Of a stretch of DNA of 64,000 bases, positions 1 through 10,717 are shown piece after piece; position 1 is the stretch's first letter; every line of letters begins with the position of its first letter. A program made the translations under genes and the position numbers. The DNA is from Zizania palustris. Its lineage: Eukaryota > Streptophyta > Magnoliopsida > Poales > Poaceae. Location of the stretch: contig JAAALK010000286.1 of assembly GCA_019279435.1 (NCBI GenBank), forward strand, positions 34,037,712 to 34,101,711, written 5' to 3'. The notes below the pieces were generated by a model. That model was not told the origin of the DNA and searched no databases. It worked only from the letters and a program-made list of their open reading frames with translations.

Positions 1-1
1 T

Positions 2-2950
2 CTTGAGGATGGTTTGGAAGTACGTTTTAAGAAGGGTAATTCTTCCGTGATTGGTTCTAGAGGGTCTTTAATTTGCCAGATTTTACCATTCGGTAAAGTT
101 TTTCGAATTGACTTCTCTAGTTCTTTTGGCCCTTCTCGCTGTTTGATTGCTGGATCCTCCTCTGAGCTCTGGAAGTGGCATAGGAAGTTAGGTCATTTGA
201 GTTTTGATCTGCTAGTCAGGTTGAGCTTTGTGGACCTCATCCGAGGATTGCCTAAGCTTAAAATTGAGAAAGATCTAGTTTGTCATCCCTGTCGTCATGG
301 GAAAATGGTTGCCGCTTCTCACTCACCTGTGACTCAGGTGATGACTTCGTATCCGGGCGAGCTGTTACACATGGACACTGTAGGTCCAGCTCGGGTACGC
401 TTAGTCGATGGGAAGTGGTATGCGCTTGTGATTGTTGACGACTTTTCTCGATTCTCGTGGGTTTTCTTTTTGGAGTCTAAGGATGAGACTTTTCATTTTG
501 TTCATGACCTGATTTTGAAGCTGAAGAATGAGAACAATGGTTGGATGCGAGCAATTCGCTCCGACAATGGCTCTGAGTTCAAGAACTCTCAGTTCGTCAG
601 CTTCTATAGTGATCAGGGACTTGACCATCAGTTTTTTGCTCCTTACACTCCCCCGCAGAACAGCGTTGTGGAACGAAAGAACTGCACGCTAGTCGAGATG
701 GCCAGGACGATGCTTGATGAGCACAGGACTCCTATGCGTTTTTGGGCTGAAGCCATTAACACGGCTTGCTATCTGGCCAACCGCATTTTTCTTAGAGCTT
801 ACCTGGGTAAGACCTCATACGAGTTGCGGTTTGGTAGACAGCCCAAAGTGAGCCACTTGCGAGCGTTTGGCTGCAAGTGCTTTGTGCTTAAGAAGGGAGG
901 GTATTTGGACAAGTTTGAGTCTCGTTACTGGGATGGTGTTTTCCTTTGCTACGCTTTACATTCTCGAGGCTTCCGTGTTTGGAACCTCGACTCCCAGCAG
1001 CTTGTCGAGACTTGTGAGGTTTCTTTCGATGAATCATTGCCTTCTTTGACTCCTTCTTTTGAGCTTTCGGGTGACGATGAGCTCGGAGAGTCCATCTTCG
1101 AGGAAGATGAGGATACTCCAGCTGCTGATGAGGGTGGTCCTTCTGCACCTCCTGTAGAGCCCACACCTTCTGAGACTTTGACTGAGGACGAGGGCGGACC
1201 ACTGATCACTTCTTCCACTTCGATCGAGCCCCCTCAGTCGAGTCCAGAGGTGCCTGCTGCTGACTCCGATGAGGTGACTTCAGATCACCAGGGATCCCGA
1301 GCAGTTCAGCGTGATCACCCCTCAGAGCTCATCATCGATGATTTGACTGAGAGAACTTTGCGTTCATCTGGTGCCTCTCTTGCTGTGTTTGCTGAATCTG
1401 CTTTTGTTGCATCTTTTGAGCCCAGAGATGTTTCTCATGCTCTTTCTGATTCTAATTGCATTAATGCTATGCAAGAAGAGCTTGAGAATTTTGTCCGTAA
1501 TCGGGTTTGGACACTAGTTGAGCCGCCACCAGGATGCAACCCCATAGGCACCAAGTGGGTGTTTAAGAACAAGCAAGGTGAAGATGGGGTTGTGGTGCGC
1601 AACAAAGCTCGACTAGTTTCCCAGGGTTTTTGCCAGAAGGAAGGTATTGATTTTGAAGAAACTTTCGCTCCTGTTGCCCGTCTTGAGTCCATTCGCATTC
1701 TCTTAGCTTTTGCCACTTCGAAGGGTTTTAAGATTTTTCAAATGGACGTTAAGAGTGCTTTTCTGAATGGGTTCATAGAGGAGGAAGTTTATGTTAGGCA
1801 GCCCCCCGGTTTTGAGAACCCTAAGTTTCCTCGACATGTTTTTAAGCTGCAGAAAGCTTTATACGGTTTGAAGCAAGCCCCCAGGGCTTGGTATGACCGG
1901 TTGAAGCAGTTTTTGTTGGGGAAGGGCTTTGTGATGGGTTCTGTGGATAAGACTCTCTTCTTGCTCAGAGTTGCTTCAGATTTCTTAGTTGCTCAGATTT
2001 ACGTGGACGATATTATTTTTGGCGGTACTAATGATTCTCTTGTGTCCAAGTTTTCTGAGAAGATGCACAACGAGTTTGAGATGAGCCTCATGGGTGAGCT
2101 CAAGTATTTCTTAGGGCTCCAGATCAAGCAGACCAAGGATGGCACCTTCATCCACCAAGGTAAGTACACTCGTGACATGTTGAAAAAATTTGACTTTGGT
2201 GGGGAGTTGAAGCCACAGATGACCCCGATGGGCACATCTAGGGGTCTGGACAAGGATGAGAGCGGTGTCAAGGTCAACGAGAGGGAGTTTCGAGGGATGA
2301 TCAGTTCACTGTTGTATTTGACTATGACAAGACCGGACATACAGTTCGTCGTGGGACTTTGCGCGCGTTTCCAGTCTTCACCACGCGCGTCTCATCGGCA
2401 GGCTATCAAGCACATTTTCAGGTATCTCACCTATGCGCCTGATCTTGGTCTTTACTATTCAGCATAATCATCTCTTGATTTATCTGGCTTTTCGGACGCT
2501 GACTTTGGTGGGTGCCGGTTGGATCGCAAGTCGACTTCCGGTACTTGCCAGTTTCTTGGTTCGTCTCATGTTTCGTGGTCTTCTCGAAAGCAATCTGGAG
2601 TTGCTCTTTCGACCACTGAGGCTGAGTACGTAGCTGCTGCTAGCTGCTGCTCACAGTTGGTTTGGATGATTTCCACATTACGAGATTTTGGGTTGTTCTT
2701 TCCTACCAGAGTTCCTTTGTTTTGCGACAGCACCAGTGCAATTAGTGTAGGGAAAAACCCTTGTCTCCATTCAAAAACCAAACACATTGATGTGCGCTTT
2801 CACTTTCTGCGGGATCAATATGAGAAAGGTGTCATTGACCTTGTTCATGTTGATACCCATCATCAATTGGCTGACATTTTCACAAAACCCCTAGATCAGT
2901 CTACTTTTGAGCGTTTACGAGGGGATTTGGGTGTTGTGTATCCTTTTTAG
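2..2950 (+). pseudogene. Copia pol polyprotein, A1 (pre-integrase, integrase, RT, RNase H), one stop
   Basis: The frame is open from the window edge, so this is the C-terminal part of a Ty1/copia Pol; protease lies outside. Visible in order are the GAG-pre-integrase finger (HRKLGH and CHPC), the integrase triad (HMDTVGP, IRSDNGSEF, VVERKN), RT with FQMDVKSAFLNG and the YVDD active site, and RNase H (SDADFGG, TTEAEY, CDSTSA). A TAA at 2465-2467 breaks the frame between RT and RNase H; the frame is unchanged after it. The related A2 protein has serine there, so a TCA to TAA change is likely. QNSVVERKNC replaces the A2 motif QNGVVERKNR. The damage makes this copy unlikely to be functional. Confidence 0.95.
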
Positions 2951-4316
2951 AATATTTTGAGTCAGTTTTCTTTCTTCTTTACTCTTTTCTTAAGTCTTTT
3001 TGTGTGTGTTCATATCATACATATTCACATATCACACTTTTGAGCTGCTTCTGTTATATGATTGAACTGTATTCTAGCTGATACATGCTTTTGAATACTT
3101 GTCAATGATCATGCTTTGGTTCAGTTCACTTGATATGTCTGATATCTGTCATATGCATGGCTTTTATGCTTTAAACTTAAAAAATGATCACCATTGCTTC
3201 TGGTAACTAGCATGTGTAGGCTGAGTGCTTTTGCTATCTGTTACATACCTTGTAGCTCGTTCCTCACATAGATGCAGATATGCAACTTGGACATCTTTAT
3301 GCTTTAACATGGAAAATGTGCTATAAAAATGATAAAAATCAAAAATGAATGAAAATTCCATGCCTTTCTATGCATATTTTGAAAAAGATCCAGGTGGGTT
3401 TGCTTTGTCGCATTGCATTGTTCTGGACTGCGTACCATAGTACTTTGGTATGAACTAGGACATTGTAGTGTATGCCAAGACCAATGTCTTAAGCTTCTGA
3501 TGGTCCAGATCTGGCCTAGGCTTGACTTGGTCGGTCAGCATAAGGTTTGACATGCAAATAACCCCTGGCATAAATGAAAAAGGAAAAAGAAAAAGCCTGA
3601 AAATTGAAATGATAACAAGTTTGCTGAAGCACTTTGTTTTGGATAATGCTTATCTGGGTAGATATCAGTTAGCTTCTACATCTCATGATTTACCTTGCTT
3701 GTCAACTGGAAAATGTGGTGATGTTTTGTTTGCAAAAACTGAAAAATGCGTGCTAATGACTTTCTTTGGATATCATATGTTGCACTGATCATGCCATGTG
3801 TCTCAGACAGTATGTCGTTTGCTATACTTGTTAGATGTTGTAATTGTAGTCAATCATATCTAAGAAGCATGCTTTCTACACTCCACCTGCACCCCAGATG
3901 CATTCATTGCATATTTTGGGGGGGAGCTGCATTTCAGGGGTAGTCTGTGTCTCTTTTGAGTGCTTGATGAGTTCACTTGTCAACAAGGGGGAGAAATTTT
4001 GGGAGAAGAGTTTAAGGGGGAGTTTTGGCTTTCTCTGGGATTTGTTTCAGGGGAGTTGTTGTCTCGTTTGTCCTTACTCTTTTGATATCCTTGCTGATGT
4101 TTCTGAGATCGCACTCATTTTGAGCTTTTACCTTTGGTTAACCATAATGACCACTTCTTGCTTTTGTTCGGCTTTTGGTCATTAGGGTTAAACTTTTACT
4201 TTATTTTTCTTCTTCCTTGTTTTCTTGTGCTTTGTTTTCGTGTTTCCACTTGTGTTCGTAGGTACTGAAGAGCTAAAGAAGTGAAGTGTTGACAATGCAC
4301 TCATCAAGGGGGAGAT
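2951..4316 (+). other. A1 region between pol and 3' LTR, non-coding
   Basis: About 1.37 kb follows the pol stop. I see no credible ORF and no env-like gene, although SIRE-type relatives can carry one here. The stretch around 3392-3575 is clearly conserved in element B (about 53895-54068) and is present in A2 on the other strand (about 10105-10285). Several purine tracts of the type AAGGGGGAG occur near 3987 and 4012, upstream of the real polypurine tract at 4306-4316. Confidence 0.85.
4306..4316 (+). other. Polypurine tract of A1
   Basis: AAGGGGGAGAT lies directly before the LTR start TGAGGAGCC. This is the plus-strand priming site for reverse transcription. The same tract sits beside the A2 3' LTR on the other strand at 9391-9402. 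Confidence 0.9.
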
Positions 4317-4429
4317 TGAGGAGCCATGCTGAATAGCGTGGGCCTCATGGCTCCAGATGTGATAAGTCATTATCAACGATAGTCAAAGAGGACTGAAATG
4401 AGAGAAGATCTGCTGCTTCATGGGCCGCG

Positions 4430-4633
4430 TGTGACTCAGGTACACGGGCAGCGAGCGACTGTCGGGCAGAGGGGCTGCGAAGTCAGGCTGGCCCAATCCG
4501 GGTACATGGGCCAGGAGCAGCAGAAGACCCACTGGGCTGTTGATCAGGATTAACTCAGGTACACGGGCGGTGAGTGATTGCCGGGCTGAGAGAGTTGCGG
4601 AATCAGGCCGGCCCAATACGGGTACCTGGTGCA
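4430..4633 (+). repeat. Duplicated block in the U3 of the A1 LTR
   Basis: Two related blocks start near 4434 and 4554, about 120 bp apart. Each begins CTCAGGTACACGGGC and ends near GGCCCAATNCGGGTAC. Both are also present in the A2 LTRs (about 9073-9290 and 18435-18650 on the opposite strand). Repeats in this position upstream of a TATA box often carry enhancer function; that role is inferred. Confidence 0.75.
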
Positions 4634-4904
4634 AAGTCGGTGGAGGATTTGTCAGTTTCGGCGCAAAACTGATGACCGCTGATCTTGTATCGGACTGTCC
4701 AGAAGAGAAGCCATAGTCGCTATGAAAGCTTAGCTTCCGGATAAGTCATCTGTAAATAGGAGTTTACTATTTTGTCCCTAGGCCCACAGTCAGTCAGTCG
4801 AGTCTGTAAAAATATCCTAAGGGCAGTTTAGTCTTTTCCTTTTATTTCAGCGTCTGTAAAAAACCCTAAGGGGCTGGTGGAATATTCCTAAGTGTTGGGC
4901 AGCC

Positions 4905-4912
4905 TATAAATA
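4905..4912 (+). promoter_or_regulatory. TATA box of the A1 LTR
   Basis: TATAAATA lies in GCCTATAAATAGGGCC, about 590 bp into the LTR. The same motif is at the matching position of both A2 LTRs, so it is the likely core promoter of the family. Confidence 0.8.
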
Positions 4913-5398
4913 GGGCCCCAATCCCTAAGGTTAGGTCACCCTTCTAGAATTCACTTTTTAATCAATTGGGTCACTTTTATTCTCTTTGTTTCCTGCTCCT
5001 CCTGCACGCCGCCAGGAACATTCTCCTGTTCATCGTGAGTTCCTATTCATCATGGTTCTGGTTTTCTGCGTGCTGTGATTCTTTTGTGCTGCGATTGAGT
5101 TTCTTGTTTACTGCATCGTTTTGCATGGCTGTGAGTTGTTATCTCTGTGCGAATGGCCTTCACGGGATGCTACTGTTCTTGCAATGAGGAGTACTAGTTC
5201 TTGCTTGTAGCAAGTAGTACCTACTCCTTGTAGCAACAGTACACTAGTACTCTAGCCTTGCTTTTTCCTATGTAGCTTTTTGATCGACTAGACCGAGCCT
5301 TGTCTTACTCTGGCTGTTTTCGGCGAAGCGCCCTCGTTTGTGCGAAGTCCTTCTGTTCCGTGGATCAGGCTTCGACCTGACTTCTTCGAAGGCAATAA

Positions 5399-6305
5399 TG
5401 GGGGATTGGTCCCGATCTTCCGCTAGGTAAAGGATAACTTGGATTGGGGGAGAATCTCGACGTTGACGATCCAAGGCTCCGGTCCGGCGGATCAAAACCT
5501 TGCAATCGCTACACCACCGTCTCCGTTGGTTATCAACCACGCAGGGCGCGATTGACCTCGCCACGAAGGCTAGTTCCTGCAAGCGAACCCAAGAACACAA
5601 GCAAGAACAGGAAGGATACAAGTCGAATGCCAAATCACAGATAAACTATGAAGAGGAGAGGTTTCACAAACGCTGATGCAGCAGCCAATCGGTCCGGTGC
5701 AGGAGCGTGATCTAAACACACAAGTGTAGATGCAAACAAAGCAAAACCTCACCCTAAAGGTGGCTGGCGTGAGTATATAAGGCGTGGGCAGCCTTTAGAA
5801 GACGTACAGACTCGGACTATGGGCAAGAAGACGTACAGACTCGGACTATGGGCCAACACGGCCCAATTCTGTCACGCAGGACTGTTTCAAAAACACAGGA
5901 CGACTCGAGACTCCAAATGAGACGAAACCAACGGCAAAAGATCCGTCTTCTCCTTAGCTTTCCAAAAAGTTCAAGAACGCATCAATCGGACTTCGTATGA
6001 GGAAAATAAGCCCATTTTGGTGCATGGTGGTTGATGTAGTCCGAACCAGCGAATTCTTGACTTCAAATCATCCGTGCGACTCCGTCTTCAACTCCAACTC
6101 TCCTATTCCATCTCCCATGTTCCTAAGCAATAAAATATCACTAGTATTCAGTAGCATCCCATCCAAACAAATATTAACATAGTTGCTAAGGAAAGAATTA
6201 ACCTCATGGTTCAAGCGACGGGCACGGGCGCGTGTGATTGGTCCTTGTAATTGAATTGTAGGTGGAGGCTCCATGTGTGTATCATGTGAAGTGATGCCCT
6301 CATCA
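5399..6305 (-). repeat. 3' LTR of the gypsy chromovirus
   Basis: On the minus strand it starts TGATGAGGGCATC directly after the purine tract GAGGGGGAGGA (6306-6316) and ends CCAATCCCCCA. It matches the 5' LTR at 23448-24354 in length (907 bp each) with scattered substitutions. It includes the last about 80 codons of the Pol frame. Confidence 0.93.
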
Positions 6306-7363
6306 TCCTCCCCCTCTTGAATTGGAGTCGTCCTCGACTCAAGCTCATCGTCATCTCCCAAATAGGGCTTTAAATCTGAAATGTTAAATGTGGGACTAAC
6401 CCCAAAAGCTGCAGGCAACTCAAGTTTATATGCATTATCATTTATCTTCTCAAGCACACGGAAAGGACCATCAGCACGGGGCATCAATTTAGACTTTCTC
6501 AAATCAGGAAAATGATCCTTGCGCAAGTGCAACCAAACAAGATCACCCGGTTCAAATGTTATCTCTTTTCTACCCTTACTACCATAAGCACGATATTTCT
6601 CATTCATTTTCTCTATGTTTGCTTTAGTAGTTTCATGCATTTTAAGCAATAATTCAGCACATGTAGTAGCATCAAAATTCAATTTTTCAGATGGTGGCAA
6701 TGGTAGCAAATCAATAGGAGCACGCGGATTAAAGCCATAGACCACTTGAAACGGACTTACCTTAGTAGTGGAGTGTACTGACCTATTATATGCAAACTCA
6801 ATATGAGGTAGACACTCTTCCCAGAGCTTCAAGTTGGTCTTCAAAACAGCCCTCAACATGGTGGACAATGTGCGGTTGACGACCTCCGTTTGCTCATCCG
6901 TTTGTGGGTGACAAGTAATAGAAAACAGCAGCTTCGTCCCCAACTTATGCCACAACGTCCTCCAAAAATGACTTAAGAATTTAGCATCATGATCTGAAAC
7001 GATGGTATTGGGAACTCCATGCAAGCGTACGACCTCTCTGAAAAACAAATCAGCAACATTGGTAGCGTCGTCGCTCTTGTGACAAGGTATAAAATGCGCC
7101 ATTTTAGAGAACCGATCTACCACCACAAAAATACTATCTCTCCCCCTCCTAGTCCTAGGTAATCCTAACACAAAATCCATAGATATCCTCCCAAGGTACA
7201 CTAGGAACGGGCAGAGGCATATAAAGACCATGTGGGTTTAGACGGGACTTAGCTTTATTGCAAGTAGTGCATCGTGCCACATAGCGCTCAACATCTCGTC
7301 TCATCCTAGGCCAATAGAAGTGTGTGGACAACACATCTTCGGTTTTCTTTGATCCAAAATGAC
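6068..7363 (-). pseudogene. Gypsy Pol C-terminal part: integrase, running into the 3' LTR
   Basis: This continues the Pol frame interrupted by copia A2. The zinc-finger half with CTTCNKAKS follows directly after the insertion; its two histidines lie on the far side at 18753-18790. The core has ISMDFVLGLP, IVSDHDAKF and QTDEQTEVVN, giving the D, D and E of the integrase triad, although G is replaced by E in the last motif. A short deletion (probably 2 bp) near 7180 shifts the frame between the finger and the core. The C-terminal FNISDLKPYL and GPITRARARRLN segments continue into the LTR and end at 6068. The protein cannot be made from this copy. Confidence 0.93.
7359..7363. other. Target-site duplication of A2, left copy (ATGAC)
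   Basis: ATGAC immediately precedes the LTR end TGTAGGACC. The same five bases follow the other end of A2 at 18753-18757. They lie inside the gypsy integrase coding sequence. Confidence 0.95.
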
Positions 7364-9390
7364 TGTAGGACCGAAAGTAGCGACCAGAGGGGGGGTGAAT
7401 GGGCGCCTTAAAAAAAAATTCTTTCGAATTTATGGCCTGTTCCCAATACCCAACGCACCTCAAAAATACAATGCAGCAGAAAATAGACAGTAGGCCTAAG
7501 TCTAAAGGTTTCTAACCTAGAAGCAACTGATGATATACAGTGAAAAACTAAAGAGGTGCAACTAGGCAGATAGACACGTTGTAACAAGCCTAAACTTCTC
7601 AATGAAAAGATCTAAGTATGTATAAAGTGAAAAGAGAAGTTACTGTCCAAAGTTGTCTCCTGTTCGGAAGTTGGCGAAGCCCCCTTCGCACGTCGAGGTC
7701 TGCTTCGGAGGTTGGTGTCGGAGTCTGTCCGAAGTGCCGAAGGTGTCACTGTCTAGCCTAGTTCGACGTGGTAAGAAGCGAAGTGTACTTCGGAGCGAAG
7801 CAAAAGAAGTGCCGGAGCCTGGTTCGAAGTATGCACTTCGAAGACAGGACTTCGCACACAGCTTCGACTCACGAGCTTCGGAGCGAAGTAAAAACAGTGC
7901 CGAAGCTTGGTTCGAAGTAAGCGCTTCGAAGACAAGACTTCGAAAGTACTTCGAACCGAAGGCCTCGAAGCTAAATCTTCGAACACGAACCTTCGAACAC
8001 AAAGCTTCGAATACACAAACAGACAACCTTCGAAACGTAGAAGCGAAGTCTGTCACGTGACAGAAAATCAAGTCCGAAGCCAATGCCCTACCTTCGAAAA
8101 GAGCAAGCTCCGAAAAGAGAGGCGAAGGGTGACAAGCAACACAGAAATCAGTGCGAGGCCTAGCGGAGCCACAAGCTTCGAACCCAACCTTGAAACGTGT
8201 CGAAGTAAGGACTTCGAACAGATAGGGCCGAAGCCCCTTCGCGCTATTGTTCGAAGTATGTAATGCTGTCGATCAGAAAAATGCTTCGAAGCATAGCAGC
8301 ACAGAATACAAAACAAAGTTCGAAGATTGAAACGAAGCCTTCGAGTATGGTCGAATCGAAGCCTGCCTCACGGAGCTGAGGGGCTTCGAACAGAGAAGGA
8401 TGACTTCGCAGAGACAGTCAGAAAAGCGATTTTAGTCCTCTCAACCCGATCGGAAAGTGGAGCAGTAAAAGTAAAAAGCTGGCGCAGAAGTACTGTAGCT
8501 GCAGTGGAGTACTACTTGTAAAACGCAAGAACTAGTACTCTGTATGTGAAGAACAGAAGCTTCTTCACACCCGCCGAAGCCTACAGAGGCTCAAAAATCA
8601 CAGGGAAACTTGCATTGAAGACGAAAATGAGCCATTAAAAAACTTTGCAGATGCAGCATACAAAGAAGTAGAGCATTTACTGCAGCATTAAAAGCACGGC
8701 AAGAAACACAGTGGGAGAACTCCCTGGCGGCGCAAGCAAGGAACAGGAGATGAGAGAGAAAACGTGAGAGGCAAAATGACCCAATAGAGTGGTATTCAAT
8801 TTCAGCAAAAGGGGTAGTCCAAACCCTAGGGGTTGGGGTGCTATTTATAGGCAGCCCAACACTAGGAATATTCTACCAGCCCCTTAGGGTTTTTACAGAC
8901 TCAAAAATACAGAAAATGACTCTACTGCCCTTAGGTATTTTTACAGACACAACTGACTGACTGTGGGCCTAGAGTAACAGATGACATATCCTGAAGCTAT
9001 TCTTCTGGACAGTCGGATACAGAATCAACGGTTGTCAGTTTTACGCCGAAACTGACAAAGCCTCCACCAGCTTTGCACCAGGTACCCGGATTGGGCCGGC
9101 CCGACCCCGCAGCTCTCTCAGCCCGGCAATCGCTCACCGCCCGTGTACCTGAGTCAGTCCTGGTCAACAGCCCAGTGGGTCTTCTACTGCTTCTGGCCCA
9201 TGCACCCGGATTGGGCCAGCCCGACTTCGCAGCCTCCTCTGCCCGACAGTCGCTCGCTGCCCGTGTACCTGAGTCACACGTGGCCCATAAGACAGCAGAT
9301 CTCTTCTTCTTCTGTCCTCTTTGACTATCGTTGACAATGACTTATCACTTCTAGAGCCATGAGGCCCACGCTATTCAGCATGGCTCCTCA
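7364..9390 (-). repeat. 3' LTR of A2
   Basis: On the minus strand it starts TGAGGAGCC after the polypurine tract and ends TCGGTCCTACA. The TATA box is CTATAAATAG near 8841-8850. The half downstream of the TATA box (about 7370-8400) is packed with the palindrome TTCGAA, about 18 copies counted by eye. Long ORFs on both strands of this part are by-products of that motif. Confidence 0.96.
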
Positions 9391-9402
9391 ATCTCCCCCT
9401 TG
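9391..9402 (-). other. Polypurine tract of A2
   Basis: CAAGGGGGAGAT on the minus strand, directly next to the 3' LTR start. It is the plus-strand primer of reverse transcription. Confidence 0.9.
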
Positions 9403-10717
9403 ATGAGTGCATTGTCAACATTCCTCTTTTCACAGCTCTTCAGCACCTGCGAACAAATGTGGAAACACGAAAACAAAATACAAGGGAACAAGGAAGAAGA
9501 AGAAAAATAAGGTAAAAGTTTAACCTTAATGACCAAAAGCCAAACAAAAGCAAGAACCGGTCATTATGGTTAACCAAAACACAAAAGCTCAAAATGAGTG
9601 CGATTGCAGAACAACAAGGATATCAATAGAGTAAGAACTCCCCCTTAAACTCTGATCCCAATTTTCTCCCCCTTGTTGACAAGTGAACTCATCAAGCACT
9701 CAAAAAGAGACACAGACTCCCCCTGAAATGCAACTCCCCCTCAAAATATGCAGTGAAAGCAACTGGGGTGCAGGTGGAGTGTAGAAAGCATGCTTCTCAG
9801 ATATGATTGACTGCAAATACAGTATCTAACAGGTATAGCAAAGGAGATACTGTCTAAGACACATGGCAAGATCAGTGCAAGAGATGATATCTAAAGAAAG
9901 TCATTTAGCACGCATTTGTCAAGTTTTGCAAATAAAAACATCACCACATTCTTTAGTAAACAAGCAAGGTAAAGCATGAGATGCAGAAGCTAACTGATAT
10001 CTACCAAGATAAGCATTGTTCAAAACAAAGTGCTTCAGCAAACTTGTTATCCCTTTAAAGTTCAGGCTTTTTCATTTTCCTTTGTCATTTTTGCCAAGGG
10101 TTATTTGCATGTCAAACCTTATGCTAACCGACCAAGTCAAGCCTAGGCCAGGACTGGGCCATCAGAAGCTTAAAACATTGGTCTTGGCATACACTACATT
10201 GTCCTAGTTCATACCAAAGTGCTATGGTAAGCAGTCCAGAACAATATAATGCGACAAAGCAAACCCACTTGGATCTTTTCAACTCAAGCATAAAAAGGCA
10301 TGGAATTTTCATTCATTTCTGATTTTTATCATTTTTATAGCACATTTTCCATGTTAAAGCATAAAGATGTCCAAGTTGCATATCTGCATCTATGTGATGA
10401 ACTAGCTACAAGGCATGTAACAAATAGCAAAAGCATTCAGCCTACACATGCTAGTTACCAGAAGCAATGGTGATCATTTTTCAAGTTGAAAGCGTAAAAG
10501 CCATGCATATGACAGATATCAAACATGTCAAGCGAACTGAATCAAAGCATGATCATTGACAAGTAATCAAAAGCATGTACCAGCTAGAATGAGTAAAGCA
10601 GTTCAATCATATAACAGAAGCATCTCTAAAATGTGATATGTGAATATGTATGATATGAACACACACAAAGAGACTCAAGAAAAGAGTAAAGAGCAAAGAA
10701 AACTGACGCAAAATATC
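9403..10717 (-). other. A2 region between pol and 3' LTR, non-coding
   Basis: About 1.3 kb without a convincing ORF. It matches the corresponding region of A1 closely and shares a conserved block (about 10105-10285) with element B. Extra AGGGGGAG tracts on the minus strand lie near 9640-9740. Confidence 0.85.

Larger units (their letters stand above)
4317..5398 (+). repeat. A1 3' LTR, first part (U3 side)
   Basis: It begins TGAGGAGCC after the polypurine tract and matches the A2 LTRs read on the minus strand, with clear divergence. It ends where a gypsy LTR starts (TGGGGGATTGG at 5399) and resumes at 24355. It contains a TATA box at 4905-4912 and a duplicated U3 block. Confidence 0.93.

Noticed and set aside
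2951..4316. Env-like ORF expected in SIRE-type elements
   Set aside because: All frames are short and not conserved between A1, A2 and B. The conservation is of non-coding type.
4383..4634. 83-codon ORFs in the U3 of family A LTRs (also 9073-9324 and 18435-18686)
   Set aside because: They coincide with the duplicated U3 block and show no protein features. The repeat explains their similarity.
7640..8316. Overlapping ORFs of 82-147 codons on both strands of the A2 LTRs (also at 17002-17678)
   Set aside because: They follow from the TTCGAA palindromes, which put no stop in either strand. They have no start context, no domain and no counterpart kept in the diverged A1 LTR.
7371..8400. Heat-shock elements, as in the ONSEN copia LTR
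   Set aside because: Heat-shock elements need TTC and GAA separated by two bases. Here they abut (TTCGAA), so the match is not of that type.
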